Of a DNA stretch of 64,000 nt, positions 1-8,439 are shown piece by piece. The notes beneath the pieces are model-generated. The model was not told the origin of the DNA. It was given only the letters and a program-made list of their open reading frames with translations, and made no database searches. A program made the position numbers and the translations under genes. Each line of letters begins with the position of its first letter. Position 1 is the stretch's first letter. This DNA comes from Roseiterribacter gracilis (lineage in GTDB: Bacteria > Pseudomonadota > Alphaproteobacteria > BOG-932 > Roseiterribacteraceae), in the NCBI GenBank assembly GCA_018332375.1, contig BOPV01000001.1, positions 3,534,001 through 3,598,000 on the forward strand, written 5' to 3'.

Positions 1-570
1 GGTCCGGTCGCGACCTCGGTGCTGGCGCAGGAGATCCTGCCCGAAATCACCGACGTGCCCGTGTTCGTTGCCGGCGGCATCGGTCGCGGCGACGCGATCG
101 TGTCCTATCTCGAAATGGGTGCGGCCGGCGTGCAGCTCGGCACGCGCTTTGTGTGCGCCACCGAATCGATCGCGCATCCGGCGTTCAAGAAAGCGTTCTT
201 GCGCGCCGACGCGCGCGACGCGATTCCGTCGGTGCAGCTCGATCCGCGTTTCCCGGTCATTCCGGTGCGCGCGTTGCAGAATGACGGCACGCGCAACTTC
301 ACCGAGAAGCAGCGCGACGTGATCGCGCGCGTCGATGCGGGCGAACTCGACGCCAAGGCGGCGCAGCTCGAGATCGAACATTTCTGGGCCGGTGCGTTGC
401 GCCGCGCGGTGATCGATGGCGATGTCGACGGTGGTTCGCTGATGGCGGGCCAGTCGGTCGGCATGGTCAAACGCGAAGAGCCGACCACGGCGATTCTGGC
501 TGAACTCATCGACCAAGCAGAAACCGCGCTGGCGCGCCGAAGCCAGCAATTCGCCGGAGCGCTCGCGTGA
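1..570 (+). CDS. nitronate monooxygenase family protein (5' truncated by window edge)
   Basis: This is the C-terminal part of an FMN-dependent TIM-barrel enzyme of the nitronate monooxygenase / FabK-like family, which oxidises nitronates or reduces enoyl-ACP depending on subfamily. The frame is open from base 1, so the start lies upstream. Visible family features are the phosphate-binding strand FVAGGIGRGDAI, the GAAGVQLGTRFV segment and the C-terminal GSLMAGQSVGMV signature. The stop overlaps the GTG start of ptsP by four bases (GTGA), so the two are probably co-translated. A second, more divergent member of the same superfamily lies at 57134. Substrate cannot be assigned from this fragment. 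Confidence 0.85.
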   Translation, partial: GPVATSVLAQEILPEITDVPVFVAGGIGRGDAIVSYLEMGAAGVQLGTRFVCATESIAHPAFKKAFLRADARDAIPSVQLDPRFPVIPVRALQNDGTRNFTEKQRDVIARVDAGELDAKAAQLEIEHFWAGALRRAVIDGDVDGGSLMAGQSVGMVKREEPTTAILAELIDQAETALARRSQQFAGALA

Positions 571-2921
571 CAGAGCGGCTCCCGGCCTCGGCACGGGAGC
601 AGGACGATGCTCCGCGTGTAGGGGGCGCCGCAGTTTCGACTGCGGCGTTCGGCGCGGTCGCGCGCCGACTGATTGCGCGCTTGCGCGACGTGATGGCGGG
701 CGCCGGCGACGCGCAGACCCGTCTCGATCAGATCGTGCAGCTGATTGCGGCCGAACTGCACGCCGAAGTCTGCTCGTGCTACCTGATGCGCGCGGGCGAC
801 ATTCTCGAATTGTTTGCCACCGTCGGTCTGAATCCCAGCGCGGTGCACCGTACGCGCCTGCGCGTTGGTGAAGGTCTCGTCGGTACCGTCGCTGCATCGG
901 CCCGTCCGCTTGCACTGGCTGACGCGCCGTCGCATCCCAATTTTGCGTATCGTCCGGAAACCGGTGAAGAGCCGTTCCGTTCGCTGGCCGGTGTGCCGCT
1001 GCTGCGCGGCGGCCGCGTGCGCGGCGTGCTGGTGATTCAGCATCTGCGCGCACGCAATTACAGCGAAGACGAAATGGAGACGCTGCAGACCGTCGCCATG
1101 GTGGTCGCCGAATTGGCGAGCGCGGGCGAATTGGTCGGCGCGGGCGAAATCTCCACCGCTGGTGACGCGGGCGTTCTGCAGCAGCGTCTTGCTGGCATCG
1201 GCATCAATTCCGGTTTGGCGATGGGGCAGGCGGTGCTGCACCGGCCGCGCCTGACCTTGTCGGAACTGGTTGCCGAAGATCCCGAAGCCGAATTCGCACG
1301 CTTCGGTGAAGCGGTCAGCACCATGCATGCGTCGATCGACGTCATGGTGCAGCAGTCCCGCGAAGCGGTGCCGGGCGACACCGCCGACATTCTCGAATCC
1401 TATCGCATGTTCGCGCGCGATCGCGGCTGGTTGGGCCGCATTCGCGAAGCGATCGCGCAAGGCCTGACCGCAGAAGCGGCGGTCGAACGCGTGCAGCAGG
1501 ACAATCGCACGCGCATGGCGCAGGTCGCCGATCCGTATCTGCGCGCGCGGCTCGACGATCTCGAAGATCTGACCAATCGGTTGCTGCGGCATTTGTCGGG
1601 CAAGCGCAGCCCAATCGAAACCGCGCTGCCCGATGACGTGGTGCTGGTTGCGCGCGCGCTGGGTCCGGCCGAGCTGCTCGATTACGACCGCGTGCGATTG
1701 CGCGCGCTGGTGCTGGAAGAAGGTTCGCCTTCGAGCCACGTCGCGATCGTTGCACGCGCGCTGGACATTCCCGTCGTCGGACGTTGCGCCGGCGCCTTGT
1801 CGCGCATCGAAGCGGGCGATCCGCTGATCGTCGATGGCGACAACGGACAAGTGCTGGTGCGTCCCGGCGAAGATCTGATCGACGCCGCTGCACGCGCGAT
1901 GGCGACGCGCGCCGACCGGCGTCTGTCGTACCAGGCGATGCGCGATCTGCCGGCGGTGACGCGCGACGCGGAACCGATCCAGCTCTGCATCAACGCCGGT
2001 CTCGTGATCGAGATGCCGCAGATCGCCGACACCGGCGCTGAAGGCATCGGTCTGTTCCGCACCGAGATCCCGTTCATGGTGCGTGCGACCTATCCCGACG
2101 TTGCGGCGCAGACCGCGCTTTACAGCGAAGTGTTGGAGCAGGCGAACGGCGCACCGGTGACGTTCCGCACGCTCGATGTTGGCGGCGATAAAACGCTGCC
2201 CTACTTCCCCGCTGCCGATGAAGAAAATCCGGCGCTTGGTTGGCGTGCGATCCGCATCGGGCTCGATCGTCCGGCGATGTTGCGCATTCAGCTGCGCGCG
2301 CTGGTGCGTGCTGCGGCTGGTCGCGATCTGCGCGTGAAGTTTCCGCTGATCGCCGAGGTCGCGGAATTCGACGATGCGCGTCGCTTGCTCGACCGCGAAC
2401 TCGCACGCGCGGCCAAAGAAGGCATCGCGCCACCGAGCAGCGTCAAAGTCGGCGTCATGTTCGAAGTGCCGTCGCTGTTGTGGCAGCTCGATGCGTTGTT
2501 GAAGTCGGTCGATTTCGTGTCGGTCGGATCGAACGACTTGGCGCAATATCTGTTTGCTGCCGACCGCAACAATCCGCGCGTCGGCTCGCGCTATGATCCG
2601 CTGTCGCCCGCATTCCTGACCGTGCTCGACCGTCTGGCCGAACGTTGCCGCGCGGCGCGTGTGCCGCTGTCGATTTGCGGCGAGATGGCGTCGCGCCCGC
2701 TTGAAGCGATGGCGCTGTTGGGACTGGGCGTCCGCATCCTGTCGATGACGCCGCGCGCGGTCGGTCCGATCAAAGCGATGGTGCGCTCGATCGATTCACG
2801 CCAGGTGGGCGAATTCCTAAAACCGCTCCTATCTGGCCGCGAGCGTAGTTTGCGCCCGAAATTACGCGCTTTTGCGCGCGATCACGGTGCGTCCATCGAA
2901 GACATTGCTCTCGTTCGGTAA
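567..2921 (+). CDS. ptsP: phosphoenolpyruvate-protein phosphotransferase PtsP (nitrogen PTS EI-Ntr)
   Basis: This is a cytoplasmic enzyme that takes phosphate from PEP and passes it to NPr in the regulatory nitrogen phosphotransferase system. Domains in order are an N-terminal GAF sensor (about residues 25-175), the EI N-terminal and swivelling domain with the phosphorylated His in GSPSSHVAIVAR, and the PEP-binding TIM barrel with GLFRTEIPF and the active-site Cys in SICGEMASRP. At 784 residues it fits the family. The start is GTG, chosen because it overlaps the upstream stop by four bases. The sequence gives no sign of what the GAF domain senses. Confidence 0.95.
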   Translation: MTERLPASAREQDDAPRVGGAAVSTAAFGAVARRLIARLRDVMAGAGDAQTRLDQIVQLIAAELHAEVCSCYLMRAGDILELFATVGLNPSAVHRTRLRVGEGLVGTVAASARPLALADAPSHPNFAYRPETGEEPFRSLAGVPLLRGGRVRGVLVIQHLRARNYSEDEMETLQTVAMVVAELASAGELVGAGEISTAGDAGVLQQRLAGIGINSGLAMGQAVLHRPRLTLSELVAEDPEAEFARFGEAVSTMHASIDVMVQQSREAVPGDTADILESYRMFARDRGWLGRIREAIAQGLTAEAAVERVQQDNRTRMAQVADPYLRARLDDLEDLTNRLLRHLSGKRSPIETALPDDVVLVARALGPAELLDYDRVRLRALVLEEGSPSSHVAIVARALDIPVVGRCAGALSRIEAGDPLIVDGDNGQVLVRPGEDLIDAAARAMATRADRRLSYQAMRDLPAVTRDAEPIQLCINAGLVIEMPQIADTGAEGIGLFRTEIPFMVRATYPDVAAQTALYSEVLEQANGAPVTFRTLDVGGDKTLPYFPAADEENPALGWRAIRIGLDRPAMLRIQLRALVRAAAGRDLRVKFPLIAEVAEFDDARRLLDRELARAAKEGIAPPSSVKVGVMFEVPSLLWQLDALLKSVDFVSVGSNDLAQYLFAADRNNPRVGSRYDPLSPAFLTVLDRLAERCRAARVPLSICGEMASRPLEAMALLGLGVRILSMTPRAVGPIKAMVRSIDSRQVGEFLKPLLSGRERSLRPKLRAFARDHGASIEDIALVR

Positions 2922-2987
2922 GCTCGGTACCTCTCAACCCTCTCTTTGGCCTCTGTTTCCCGAGATCTTTCGGCTACCGGCACCCTT

Positions 2988-4118
2988 ATGGCGGATCGCA
3001 CGTCCAAGCGCCTGCAATTGCAAGTCGTCCAGGCCGACGCGGAAACGCCGGCTGCCGACGGCGCGCCTGCGGCACCGCGCACGGTCAGCGAAATTCTGCG
3101 CGCCGGACGCGAAGCGCGCGGCCTGTCGATTCACGACGTTGCCGATGCGGTGCGCATTCGTGCGGTCAATCTCCAAGCCATCGAAGACGCCGCGTTCGAC
3201 CGTCTGCCCGGCGCTGCCTATGCGATCGGATTCGTCCGGTCCTATGCGGAATTTCTGGGCTTTCCCGGCGAGCAGATGGTGCAGCGTTTCAAGGCCGAAG
3301 CGGCCCACGCGGCGACCAAGCCCAAGCTGATTTTCCCGGTCGCGATCCGCGAACGGCGTGCGCCCACCGGTGGTCTGTTGTTGCTGGGCGTGCTGTTGGC
3401 CGCGGCGATCTATGGCGGCTGGTGGTGGCTGCGCGCCACCGACCGGCATGTCGCCGATCTGGTCCCGCCCCTGCCCGAGCGGCTGGCCCGCCTGGTCGGC
3501 AACGACCGTCCGGCCGAAACCCAGCCGACCCCGCCAATCGCCCCGATGGTCCAGGTCCCGGCCGCCTCGAGCGGTCCGGTCGCCATCGCCGATCCGACCC
3601 TGCCGGTGGTCAATCCGCAGCCGGTGATGCGCTCGACCCCGACCGTCTCGGCCCAGCTGGTGATGAAGCCGGCCGAGCCCAGCGAAGGCGAAGCTCCGAC
3701 CCCGGACCCGGTCCCGGGTGCGGCGCCGACTCCGGCTTCGACGTTGAGCGCCGCCGAAGCGGCAGGCGCCGCGATCCCGGTGCCGACCCTGATCAAGCCC
3801 GATGCGCCGGTCCTGGCCCCGGGCACCTACGGCGCCGAACCGGCCAAAAGCCGGGTCGCGGTCCGTGCTGCCAAGGAAAGCTGGGTCCAGGTGCGCGACG
3901 GCACCGGCCAGCCCGTCTTCACCCGTGTGCTCAAGGCTGGCGAGATCTATTACGCGCCGAGCGAACCCGGTTTCAGCATGACGGTCGGCAATGCCGGCGG
4001 CATCGAGGTGCTGGTCGACGGCAAGGAAACCCGCAGCCTGGGTGCGGTGGGCCAAGTGCTGAAAAGTGTAAGTCTGGATCCCGCGCGCTTGCAGTCGCGC
4101 GTGCCTGCTCCAAATTGA
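2988..4118 (+). CDS. RodZ-like helix-turn-helix membrane protein (HTH_25 / DUF4115)
   Basis: This has a bitopic membrane protein layout like the RodZ cytoskeletal adaptor. A cytoplasmic N-terminal HTH_25 domain (about residues 30-100, with [20 protein letters not shown]) is followed by a basic linker and one transmembrane segment ([20 protein letters not shown]). A long Pro/Ala/Thr-rich periplasmic linker then leads to a C-terminal DUF4115 beta domain ([21 protein letters not shown]). The ATG at 2988 is preferred over an upstream TTG. It lies between ptsP and ispG, a placement close to ispG that is common for RodZ homologues. A role in cell shape is inferred from the family. Confidence 0.85.
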   Translation: MADRTSKRLQLQVVQADAETPAADGAPAAPRTVSEILRAGREARGLSIHDVADAVRIRAVNLQAIEDAAFDRLPGAAYAIGFVRSYAEFLGFPGEQMVQRFKAEAAHAATKPKLIFPVAIRERRAPTGGLLLLGVLLAAAIYGGWWWLRATDRHVADLVPPLPERLARLVGNDRPAETQPTPPIAPMVQVPAASSGPVAIADPTLPVVNPQPVMRSTPTVSAQLVMKPAEPSEGEAPTPDPVPGAAPTPASTLSAAEAAGAAIPVPTLIKPDAPVLAPGTYGAEPAKSRVAVRAAKESWVQVRDGTGQPVFTRVLKAGEIYYAPSEPGFSMTVGNAGGIEVLVDGKETRSLGAVGQVLKSVSLDPARLQSRVPAPN

Positions 4119-4155
4119 ACCCGGCCGGTTTGGTCGGCTTAACGAGGAAATTCTG

Positions 4156-5283
4156 ATGAACGGCCTGCGTCCCTGGCGCGATATCGCGCGACGCAAATCT
4201 CGCCAGATCTCGGTTGGATCGGTGAAAGTCGGCGGCGACGCCCCGATCAGCGTGCAGTCGATGACCAACGCGCTGACGTCGGACGCGAATGCGACGATCA
4301 ACCAGATCCGCGAGTTGGAAGAGGCCGGCGCCGACATCGTGCGCGTCTCGTGCCCCGACGAAGAGTCGACCGCGGCGCTGAAAGAGATCGTGCGCGCGGT
4401 GAAAGTGCCGATCGTTGCCGACATTCATTTTCACTACAAACGCGCGATCGAAGCGGCCGAAGCGGGCGCTGCATGCCTGCGCATCAATCCCGGCAATATC
4501 GGTTCGGCCGATCGCGTGCGCGAAGTCATCAAGGCCGCCAAGGATCACGGCTGTTCGATGCGCATCGGCGTCAATGCCGGCTCGCTCGAACGCGACCTGC
4601 TGGAAAAGTACGGCGAGCCGTGCCCCGAAGCGATGGTCGAAAGCGCGCTCGACCATGCGCGCATTCTCGAAGACGGCGACTTCCGCGAGTTCAAGATCAG
4701 CGTGAAGGCGTCGGATCCGTTCCTCGCCGTCGCTGCCTATCAGGGCCTGGCTGACGCGTGCGATTACCCGCTGCATGTCGGCATCACCGAAGCGGGCGGT
4801 TTGCGCTCGGGCACGGTGAAGTCGTCGATCGGCATGGGCATGTTGTTGTGGTCGGGCATCGGCGACACGATCCGTGTCTCGCTGTCGGCCGATCCGGTCG
4901 AAGAAATCAAAGTCGGCTTCGACATTTTGAAGTCGCTGGGTCTGCGTCATCGCGGCGTCAACGTGATCAGCTGCCCGTCTTGCGCGCGCCAGCAGTTCAA
5001 CGTGATCAAGACGGTCGAGCGTCTCGAACAAGCGCTGGCGCATATCGCGACGCCGATGAGCCTGTCGGTGATCGGCTGCATCGTGAACGGGATCGGCGAA
5101 GCCGAACTGACCGACGTCGGCTTCACTGGCGGCGGCAAGGGCACGCACCAGGTCTATCTGAACGGCGTGCCCGCGCATCGTTTGCAAGACGAAGACATCG
5201 TCGAGCATCTCGTGAAGCTGGTCGAAGCGAAGGCCGCCGAGATCGAAGCGAAGAAAGCCGAGCTGGCGGACGCGGCGGAGTAA
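4156..5283 (+). CDS. ispG: 4-hydroxy-3-methylbut-2-en-1-yl diphosphate synthase (flavodoxin)
   Basis: IspG (GcpE) carries out the penultimate step of the MEP isoprenoid pathway, reducing 2-C-methyl-erythritol-2,4-cyclodiphosphate to HMBPP with a [4Fe-4S] cluster. The N-terminal TIM barrel starts near [14 protein letters not shown]. The C-terminal cluster domain shows the Cys ligands in [10 protein letters not shown] and the third in [11 protein letters not shown]. At 375 residues it is typical of the bacterial two-domain form. A GAGGAAA ribosome site precedes the ATG. The gene follows the RodZ-like gene by 37 bases, consistent with one transcript. Confidence 0.97.
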   Translation: MNGLRPWRDIARRKSRQISVGSVKVGGDAPISVQSMTNALTSDANATINQIRELEEAGADIVRVSCPDEESTAALKEIVRAVKVPIVADIHFHYKRAIEAAEAGAACLRINPGNIGSADRVREVIKAAKDHGCSMRIGVNAGSLERDLLEKYGEPCPEAMVESALDHARILEDGDFREFKISVKASDPFLAVAAYQGLADACDYPLHVGITEAGGLRSGTVKSSIGMGMLLWSGIGDTIRVSLSADPVEEIKVGFDILKSLGLRHRGVNVISCPSCARQQFNVIKTVERLEQALAHIATPMSLSVIGCIVNGIGEAELTDVGFTGGGKGTHQVYLNGVPAHRLQDEDIVEHLVKLVEAKAAEIEAKKAELADAAE

Positions 5284-5292
5284 TCCGCCGTC

Positions 5293-5484
5293 ATGCTGGC
5301 GCGGATCTTCAGCGCGACCGTTTTCATTCTCTGTTTTCTGGCGATGCTGACCTTCGGGGCCAGCGTCGGTATTTCGCTCGGCGGCGTACTCGAAAACGGC
5401 TGGGCGTTTTCCTGGCTGATGCTGGCACTCTTCGTCGTCGCGATGCTTGCCACCGCGGCGACGTGGGAGCGGGCGCGACGTTAG
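5293..5484 (+). CDS. small two-helix membrane protein, unknown function
   Basis: This 63-residue protein is almost wholly hydrophobic, with two predicted membrane spans (roughly residues 5-27 and 37-57) and a short Arg-rich C-terminus (ERARR). It starts nine bases after the ispG stop on the same strand, so it is probably co-transcribed. It ends in a four-base tail-to-tail overlap with the convergent gene at 5481. No family was recognised. Confidence 0.55.
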   Translation: MLARIFSATVFILCFLAMLTFGASVGISLGGVLENGWAFSWLMLALFVVAMLATAATWERARR

Positions 5485-5987
5485 AGTTTGCGCCAGATCG
5501 AATAGGCGACGGTGCCGTTGCCCGACGCGCTCGCCGGCACGCTGTAGGTCAACAACCCGTTCTCGTAGCGATAGTCGCGCACTTGCCGCTTGCCTTCCCA
5601 GTTGGGGAACGACGCCGCTTCGACATCGAACACAAGCTGCTGTTTTTCTGCGTCGAGCTGCACGCGGCCGAAATGCGTGCTCGAACCCAGCGACGCGTCG
5701 CGATACTCGTCCGGCTGTCCGCGTGTCTTGTCGCCGGTCGCAAAGGTGGCGCGACCGATGCGGAAGATCTGCAGCGTGTAGCGCCCCTGCGCATCGATCA
5801 TCAGCAACCCGTTCGGATGTTCGCCATAGGCGGTCACGCGGGTGCCGTCGGCGCGAATTTCGTAGGCCGAGTCCATGATCCAGGTGCCGACCAGCGAAAG
5901 CGGCGGCTCGACCGCGCGGGCCGGGACCGGAAGCGCTGCGAGCGACAAAACCCCGACGCTGGCGAGCTTGTGCAACCAATCGATCAT
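5481..5987 (-). CDS. secreted lipocalin-like domain protein
   Basis: This encodes about 168 residues with an N-terminal hydrophobic signal segment (LASVGVLSLAALPVPARA) followed by a small beta-rich domain opening with SLVGTWIMDSAYEIRADGTR, as in lipocalin-like domain proteins. The chosen ATG at 5987 has a GGAG six bases upstream; an ATG at 5999 and a much longer frame to 6140 are possible but would run through the operator region. It is transcribed divergently from the CGNR regulator across two 21-bp palindromes, so it is the likely regulated target. Ligand and role are unknown. Confidence 0.7.
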   Translation of the reverse strand: MIDWLHKLASVGVLSLAALPVPARAVEPPLSLVGTWIMDSAYEIRADGTRVTAYGEHPNGLLMIDAQGRYTLQIFRIGRATFATGDKTRGQPDEYRDASLGSSTHFGRVQLDAEKQQLVFDVEAASFPNWEGKRQVRDYRYENGLLTYSVPASASGNGTVAYSIWRKL

Positions 5988-6001
5988 GCCAATCTCCATG
6001 T

Positions 6002-6022
6002 GTAACCCTATAGGCAGGTTAC
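6002..6022. promoter_or_regulatory. palindromic operator 1 (GTAACC-N9-GGTTAC)
   Basis: This 21-bp site has half-sites GTAACC and GGTTAC separated by nine bases. It lies between the divergent start codons of the lipocalin-like gene and the CGNR regulator. Its sequence closely matches the reverse complement of operator 2, with a 43-bp centre-to-centre spacing, about four helical turns. Binding by the adjacent regulator is inferred. Confidence 0.6.
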
Positions 6023-6044
6023 TTCCGCTTTTTGCGCATCGCAC

Positions 6045-6065
6045 GTAACCTGTCAATAGGGTTAC
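6045..6065. promoter_or_regulatory. palindromic operator 2 (GTAACC-N9-GGTTAC)
   Basis: This is the second copy of the 21-bp element, in inverted orientation relative to operator 1, with the same GTAACC/GGTTAC ends and a core that is nearly the reverse complement of the first core. It sits 35 bases upstream of the CGNR gene start. Confidence 0.6.
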
Positions 6066-6099
6066 TTGTAAGAAGAACCAAAGGCGGCTAAGCACGACC

Positions 6100-6696
6100 A
6101 TGGCCAGCAGCGAGCCCACCCAAGCCAAAGCGTCCGACACGCGTGACGGATTCCGCTTCCGCGGCGGCCATGTCGCGCTGGATTTCCCGGCGACCTTGGC
6201 GGCACGACGTCAGGCGACTCCGCGCGAGCTGCTTGCGCTGCCGAGCGACCTCAGCCGCTGGCTTGTCGCGGCCGGCCTGACGGCGTCGGCGCTGCTCGTG
6301 ACCCAGGACGATCTCGAAACAGCCAAGCAATTGCGCGAAGCGATCTACGCGGTGGCGGTGGCGCGGATCGAGGGTACGGCACCGCCGGTCGGCGCGCTCG
6401 ACGCGCTGAACCGGATCGCAGCAGGCGAGGCGGCGATCTTGAAGCTCGATCGCGACGGGCAGATGCGCTTGCTCGGATCGGCGCGCGCCTTGTTGACGTC
6501 GCTGGCGCATGAAGCGATCCGCCTGTTCGGCGCCGAGCAGGCCGATCGCATTCGCCAGTGCGAGTCCGAGACGTGCGCGCTGTTGTTTCTCGATCTGTCG
6601 CGGTCGGGCGACCGACGCTGGTGTTCGATGTCGGGTTGCGGCAACCGCGCCAAGGTCGCGGAGTTTCGTCGCCGTAAACGCGCGGCGCCGACCTAA
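6100..6696 (+). CDS. CGNR zinc-finger / ABATE domain regulator
   Basis: This 198-residue protein of the ABATE-CGNR family consists of putative stress- or ligand-responsive DNA-binding regulators. The helical N-terminal ABATE domain spans about residues 20-145. The C-terminal zinc finger (about 150-195) shows the Cys ligands in CESETCALLFLD and in WCSMSGCGNRAK, including the name-giving CGNR. It is divergent from the lipocalin-like gene and flanked by paired GTAACC palindromes, so autoregulation plus control of that gene is likely. The effector is unknown. Confidence 0.85.
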   Translation: MASSEPTQAKASDTRDGFRFRGGHVALDFPATLAARRQATPRELLALPSDLSRWLVAAGLTASALLVTQDDLETAKQLREAIYAVAVARIEGTAPPVGALDALNRIAAGEAAILKLDRDGQMRLLGSARALLTSLAHEAIRLFGAEQADRIRQCESETCALLFLDLSRSGDRRWCSMSGCGNRAKVAEFRRRKRAAPT

Positions 6697-7712
6697 GTCG
6701 ACTCGCCGCGAAACCGCGCGCGATAGGCTGACGGTGCTACACCGAACCGCCGCACGAAGGCGCGGCGCATGCGTTCTTCGTCGCCGAACCCACATCGCGC
6801 TGCGATCTGCTTGATCGCTGCATCGCCGTCATGCAGCGCGCGTTGTGCCGCTTCCAGCCGTAACTCTTCGACGCGCTTTGCCGGCGTCGTGCCGAAGCGG
6901 GCTGCGAAATGGCGCGCGAAGCTGCGCGGCGCCATGCCGGCGCGCGCGGCCAATGTTTCGACGCTGCAATCGCGCGCCAGATGGTCCTGCATCCAGTCGC
7001 GCACCGCGTCGAGCCGCGCGTGCTCTTGTTGCGCAGCACTTTGCGCCTGCGCCGCCAGCGCGTTGCTGAATTGCGCCTGACCGCCGGGGCGGCGCAGAAA
7101 CACGACCAGCTCTTTTGCAACGGCCAGACTGCGCTGCGCGCCGAAATCGTCTTCGATCAGCGCCAGCGCCAGATCGATGCCTGCCGTCACGCCCGCCGAC
7201 GTCCAGATCTTTCCGTCGCGCACATAAATCGGATCGAGTTCGACGCGCACCTTCGGATAGGCGGCGCGCAACGCGTCGACTTTGCTCCAATGCGTCGCGG
7301 CGCGTTTGCGGTCGAGCAGGCCGGCGGCTGCCAGCAGCCACGCACCCGTGCAGACGCTGCAGGTTCGCCGCGCCCGGCGCGATGCGGTGCGGATCCAGTC
7401 GAGCAGCGCGGCGTCGCGCGCCGCTTGCTCGATCGCGACGCCGCCCGCGACGATCAGCGTATCGAGCGTGGCGAGATCGAACGCCGCGACCGGTTCGGTC
7501 TGCACGACCAGCCCGCCAGCCGTGCGGATCTTGCCGCCGCTGCGTGACAGGTAGACGAGCCGATATGGACGGTCGCGCGCGGTCGCGAATTGATTGGCGG
7601 TGGCGAATGCGTCGCCCGGCCCGGTCACGTCCAGCGCCAGCGCATTGTCGAACAGCACGATCGCAATCGTGCGCCCGGCGGCGCTTGGCAGAGAACGAGG
7701 GCTAGCTGACAT
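6693..7712 (-). CDS. GlxA family transcriptional regulator (DJ-1/PfpI plus AraC HTH)
   Basis: This is an about 339-residue transcription factor. The N-terminal DJ-1/PfpI-like domain (about 15-190) includes TSVCTG-type nucleophile-elbow sequence SVCTGAWLLA and the GVTAGIDLALALIE segment. The C-terminal AraC HTH domain (about 235-330) ends with RRFGVAPSAYRARF. The ATG at 7712 is preferred because the longer frame starts with TTG and runs into the divergent DUF1272 gene. It converges with the CGNR gene with a four-base overlap. Family members often control amine or nitrogen catabolism; the target here is not evident. Confidence 0.88.
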   Translation of the reverse strand: MSASPRSLPSAAGRTIAIVLFDNALALDVTGPGDAFATANQFATARDRPYRLVYLSRSGGKIRTAGGLVVQTEPVAAFDLATLDTLIVAGGVAIEQAARDAALLDWIRTASRRARRTCSVCTGAWLLAAAGLLDRKRAATHWSKVDALRAAYPKVRVELDPIYVRDGKIWTSAGVTAGIDLALALIEDDFGAQRSLAVAKELVVFLRRPGGQAQFSNALAAQAQSAAQQEHARLDAVRDWMQDHLARDCSVETLAARAGMAPRSFARHFAARFGTTPAKRVEELRLEAAQRALHDGDAAIKQIAARCGFGDEERMRRAFVRRFGVAPSAYRARFRGEST

Positions 7713-7765
7713 TTCAGCCAGACCCTGACCCGGGCAGACTGGCCGCGTCAATAATGGAGGTTCGA

Positions 7766-8017
7766 ATGCTGGCGCTGCGCCCCAACTGCGAATGCTGCGA
7801 CCGCGACCTGCGGCCGGACTCGGCAGAGGCGCGCATCTGTACCTACGAGTGCACCTTCTGCGCCGACTGTGTGGAGAGCGTGTTCGCGGGCGTCTGCCCC
7901 AATTGCGGCGGCAATTTCGTCGCGCGCCCGATCCGGCCAGCCGAGAAGCTTCTGAAGAGCCCGGCTTCGACCCAGCGCGTGCTGCGCGCGGCGCCGTGTG
8001 GTTCGCGCGCGGCTTAA
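7766..8017 (+). CDS. DUF1272 domain zinc-binding small protein
   Basis: This is an 83-residue protein with the DUF1272 hallmark MLALRPNCECCDRDL and further Cys pairs (CTYECTFCADC, CPNCGGNF), eight or more cysteines consistent with metal binding. The start at 7766 is favoured by a GGAGG six bases upstream; an in-frame ATG at 7754 would overlap that site. It is divergent from the GlxA-type regulator. The function of the family is not known to me. Confidence 0.85.
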   Translation: MLALRPNCECCDRDLRPDSAEARICTYECTFCADCVESVFAGVCPNCGGNFVARPIRPAEKLLKSPASTQRVLRAAPCGSRAA

Positions 8018-8019
8018 TT

Positions 8020-8116
8020 CGTCATCCCCGCGAAAGCGGGATCCAGGTTGTCGTGCTTGGAGTTCGTGGAGTTCCCTCGTGGATACTCCTGGATCCCCGC
8101 CTGCGCGGGGATGACG
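8020..8116. repeat. MITE-like inverted repeat element (about 27-bp arms)
   Basis: The left arm starts CGTCATCCCCGCGAAAGCGG and continues to 8046. The right arm (8089-8116) is its near-perfect inverted complement, CTGGATCCCCGC...GGGGATGACG, with about 40 bases between. Each arm also contains a small internal hairpin (CCCGC/GCGGG). This matches the general look of non-autonomous interspersed repeats common in proteobacteria. It lies between DUF1272 and DUF2293 and could fold as a long transcript hairpin. Confidence 0.75.
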
Positions 8117-8124
8117 CTAAAGCG

Positions 8125-8439
8125 TCAGTCTTCGTTGGCGCCAACCACGCGCCGTGCACCCCATCCGCGCAGCACGTCGTTCAGCGCCTCGAGCGTGAAG
8201 TGGCGCGCTGATTCCTGGTCGTACCCGTCGCTGAGCATCTGGTCGTAGTCGGTGAAACTGTGCCGCGCATAGGCGACGGCGCTTAACCACGCGGCTGCTT
8301 CGGGCGAGGCGGTACGCAAGCCGCGCGAGCCCAGCGCGCGATCGACGATGGCGCGTTCGTCACGGTCTTCGAGATGCGGAAACAGGCGCCGCAGCGCCTG
8401 CGCGATGTCTCGATCCCTGGGTAAGCGATTGGGGGTCAG
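8125..8439 (-). CDS. DUF2293 domain protein, apparent CTG start
   Basis: The frame reads from CTG at 8439 as (M)TPNRLPRDRDIAQALRRLF, then SRGLRTASPEAAAWLSAVAYARHSFTDYDQML and a C-terminal FTLEALNDVLRGWGARR, the DUF2293 pattern, about 104 residues. No ATG, GTG or TTG lies upstream of a TTG at 8319, and that start would delete about 40 conserved-looking residues. The CTG overlaps the CoA-transferase stop as CTGA, the same geometry as ATGA overlaps elsewhere in the window. The start assignment is inference; the open frame is direct. Confidence 0.7.
   Translation of the reverse strand: MTPNRLPRDRDIAQALRRLFPHLEDRDERAIVDRALGSRGLRTASPEAAAWLSAVAYARHSFTDYDQMLSDGYDQESARHFTLEALNDVLRGWGARRVVGANED

Noticed and set aside
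105..2546. Very long minus-strand open frame opposite ptsP, and similar ones at 2934-4424, 3973-5979 and 47458-49968
   Set aside because: They lie antisense to clearly homologous genes, have Arg/His/Gln-rich low-quality composition and no family resemblance. They are by-products of high third-position GC.
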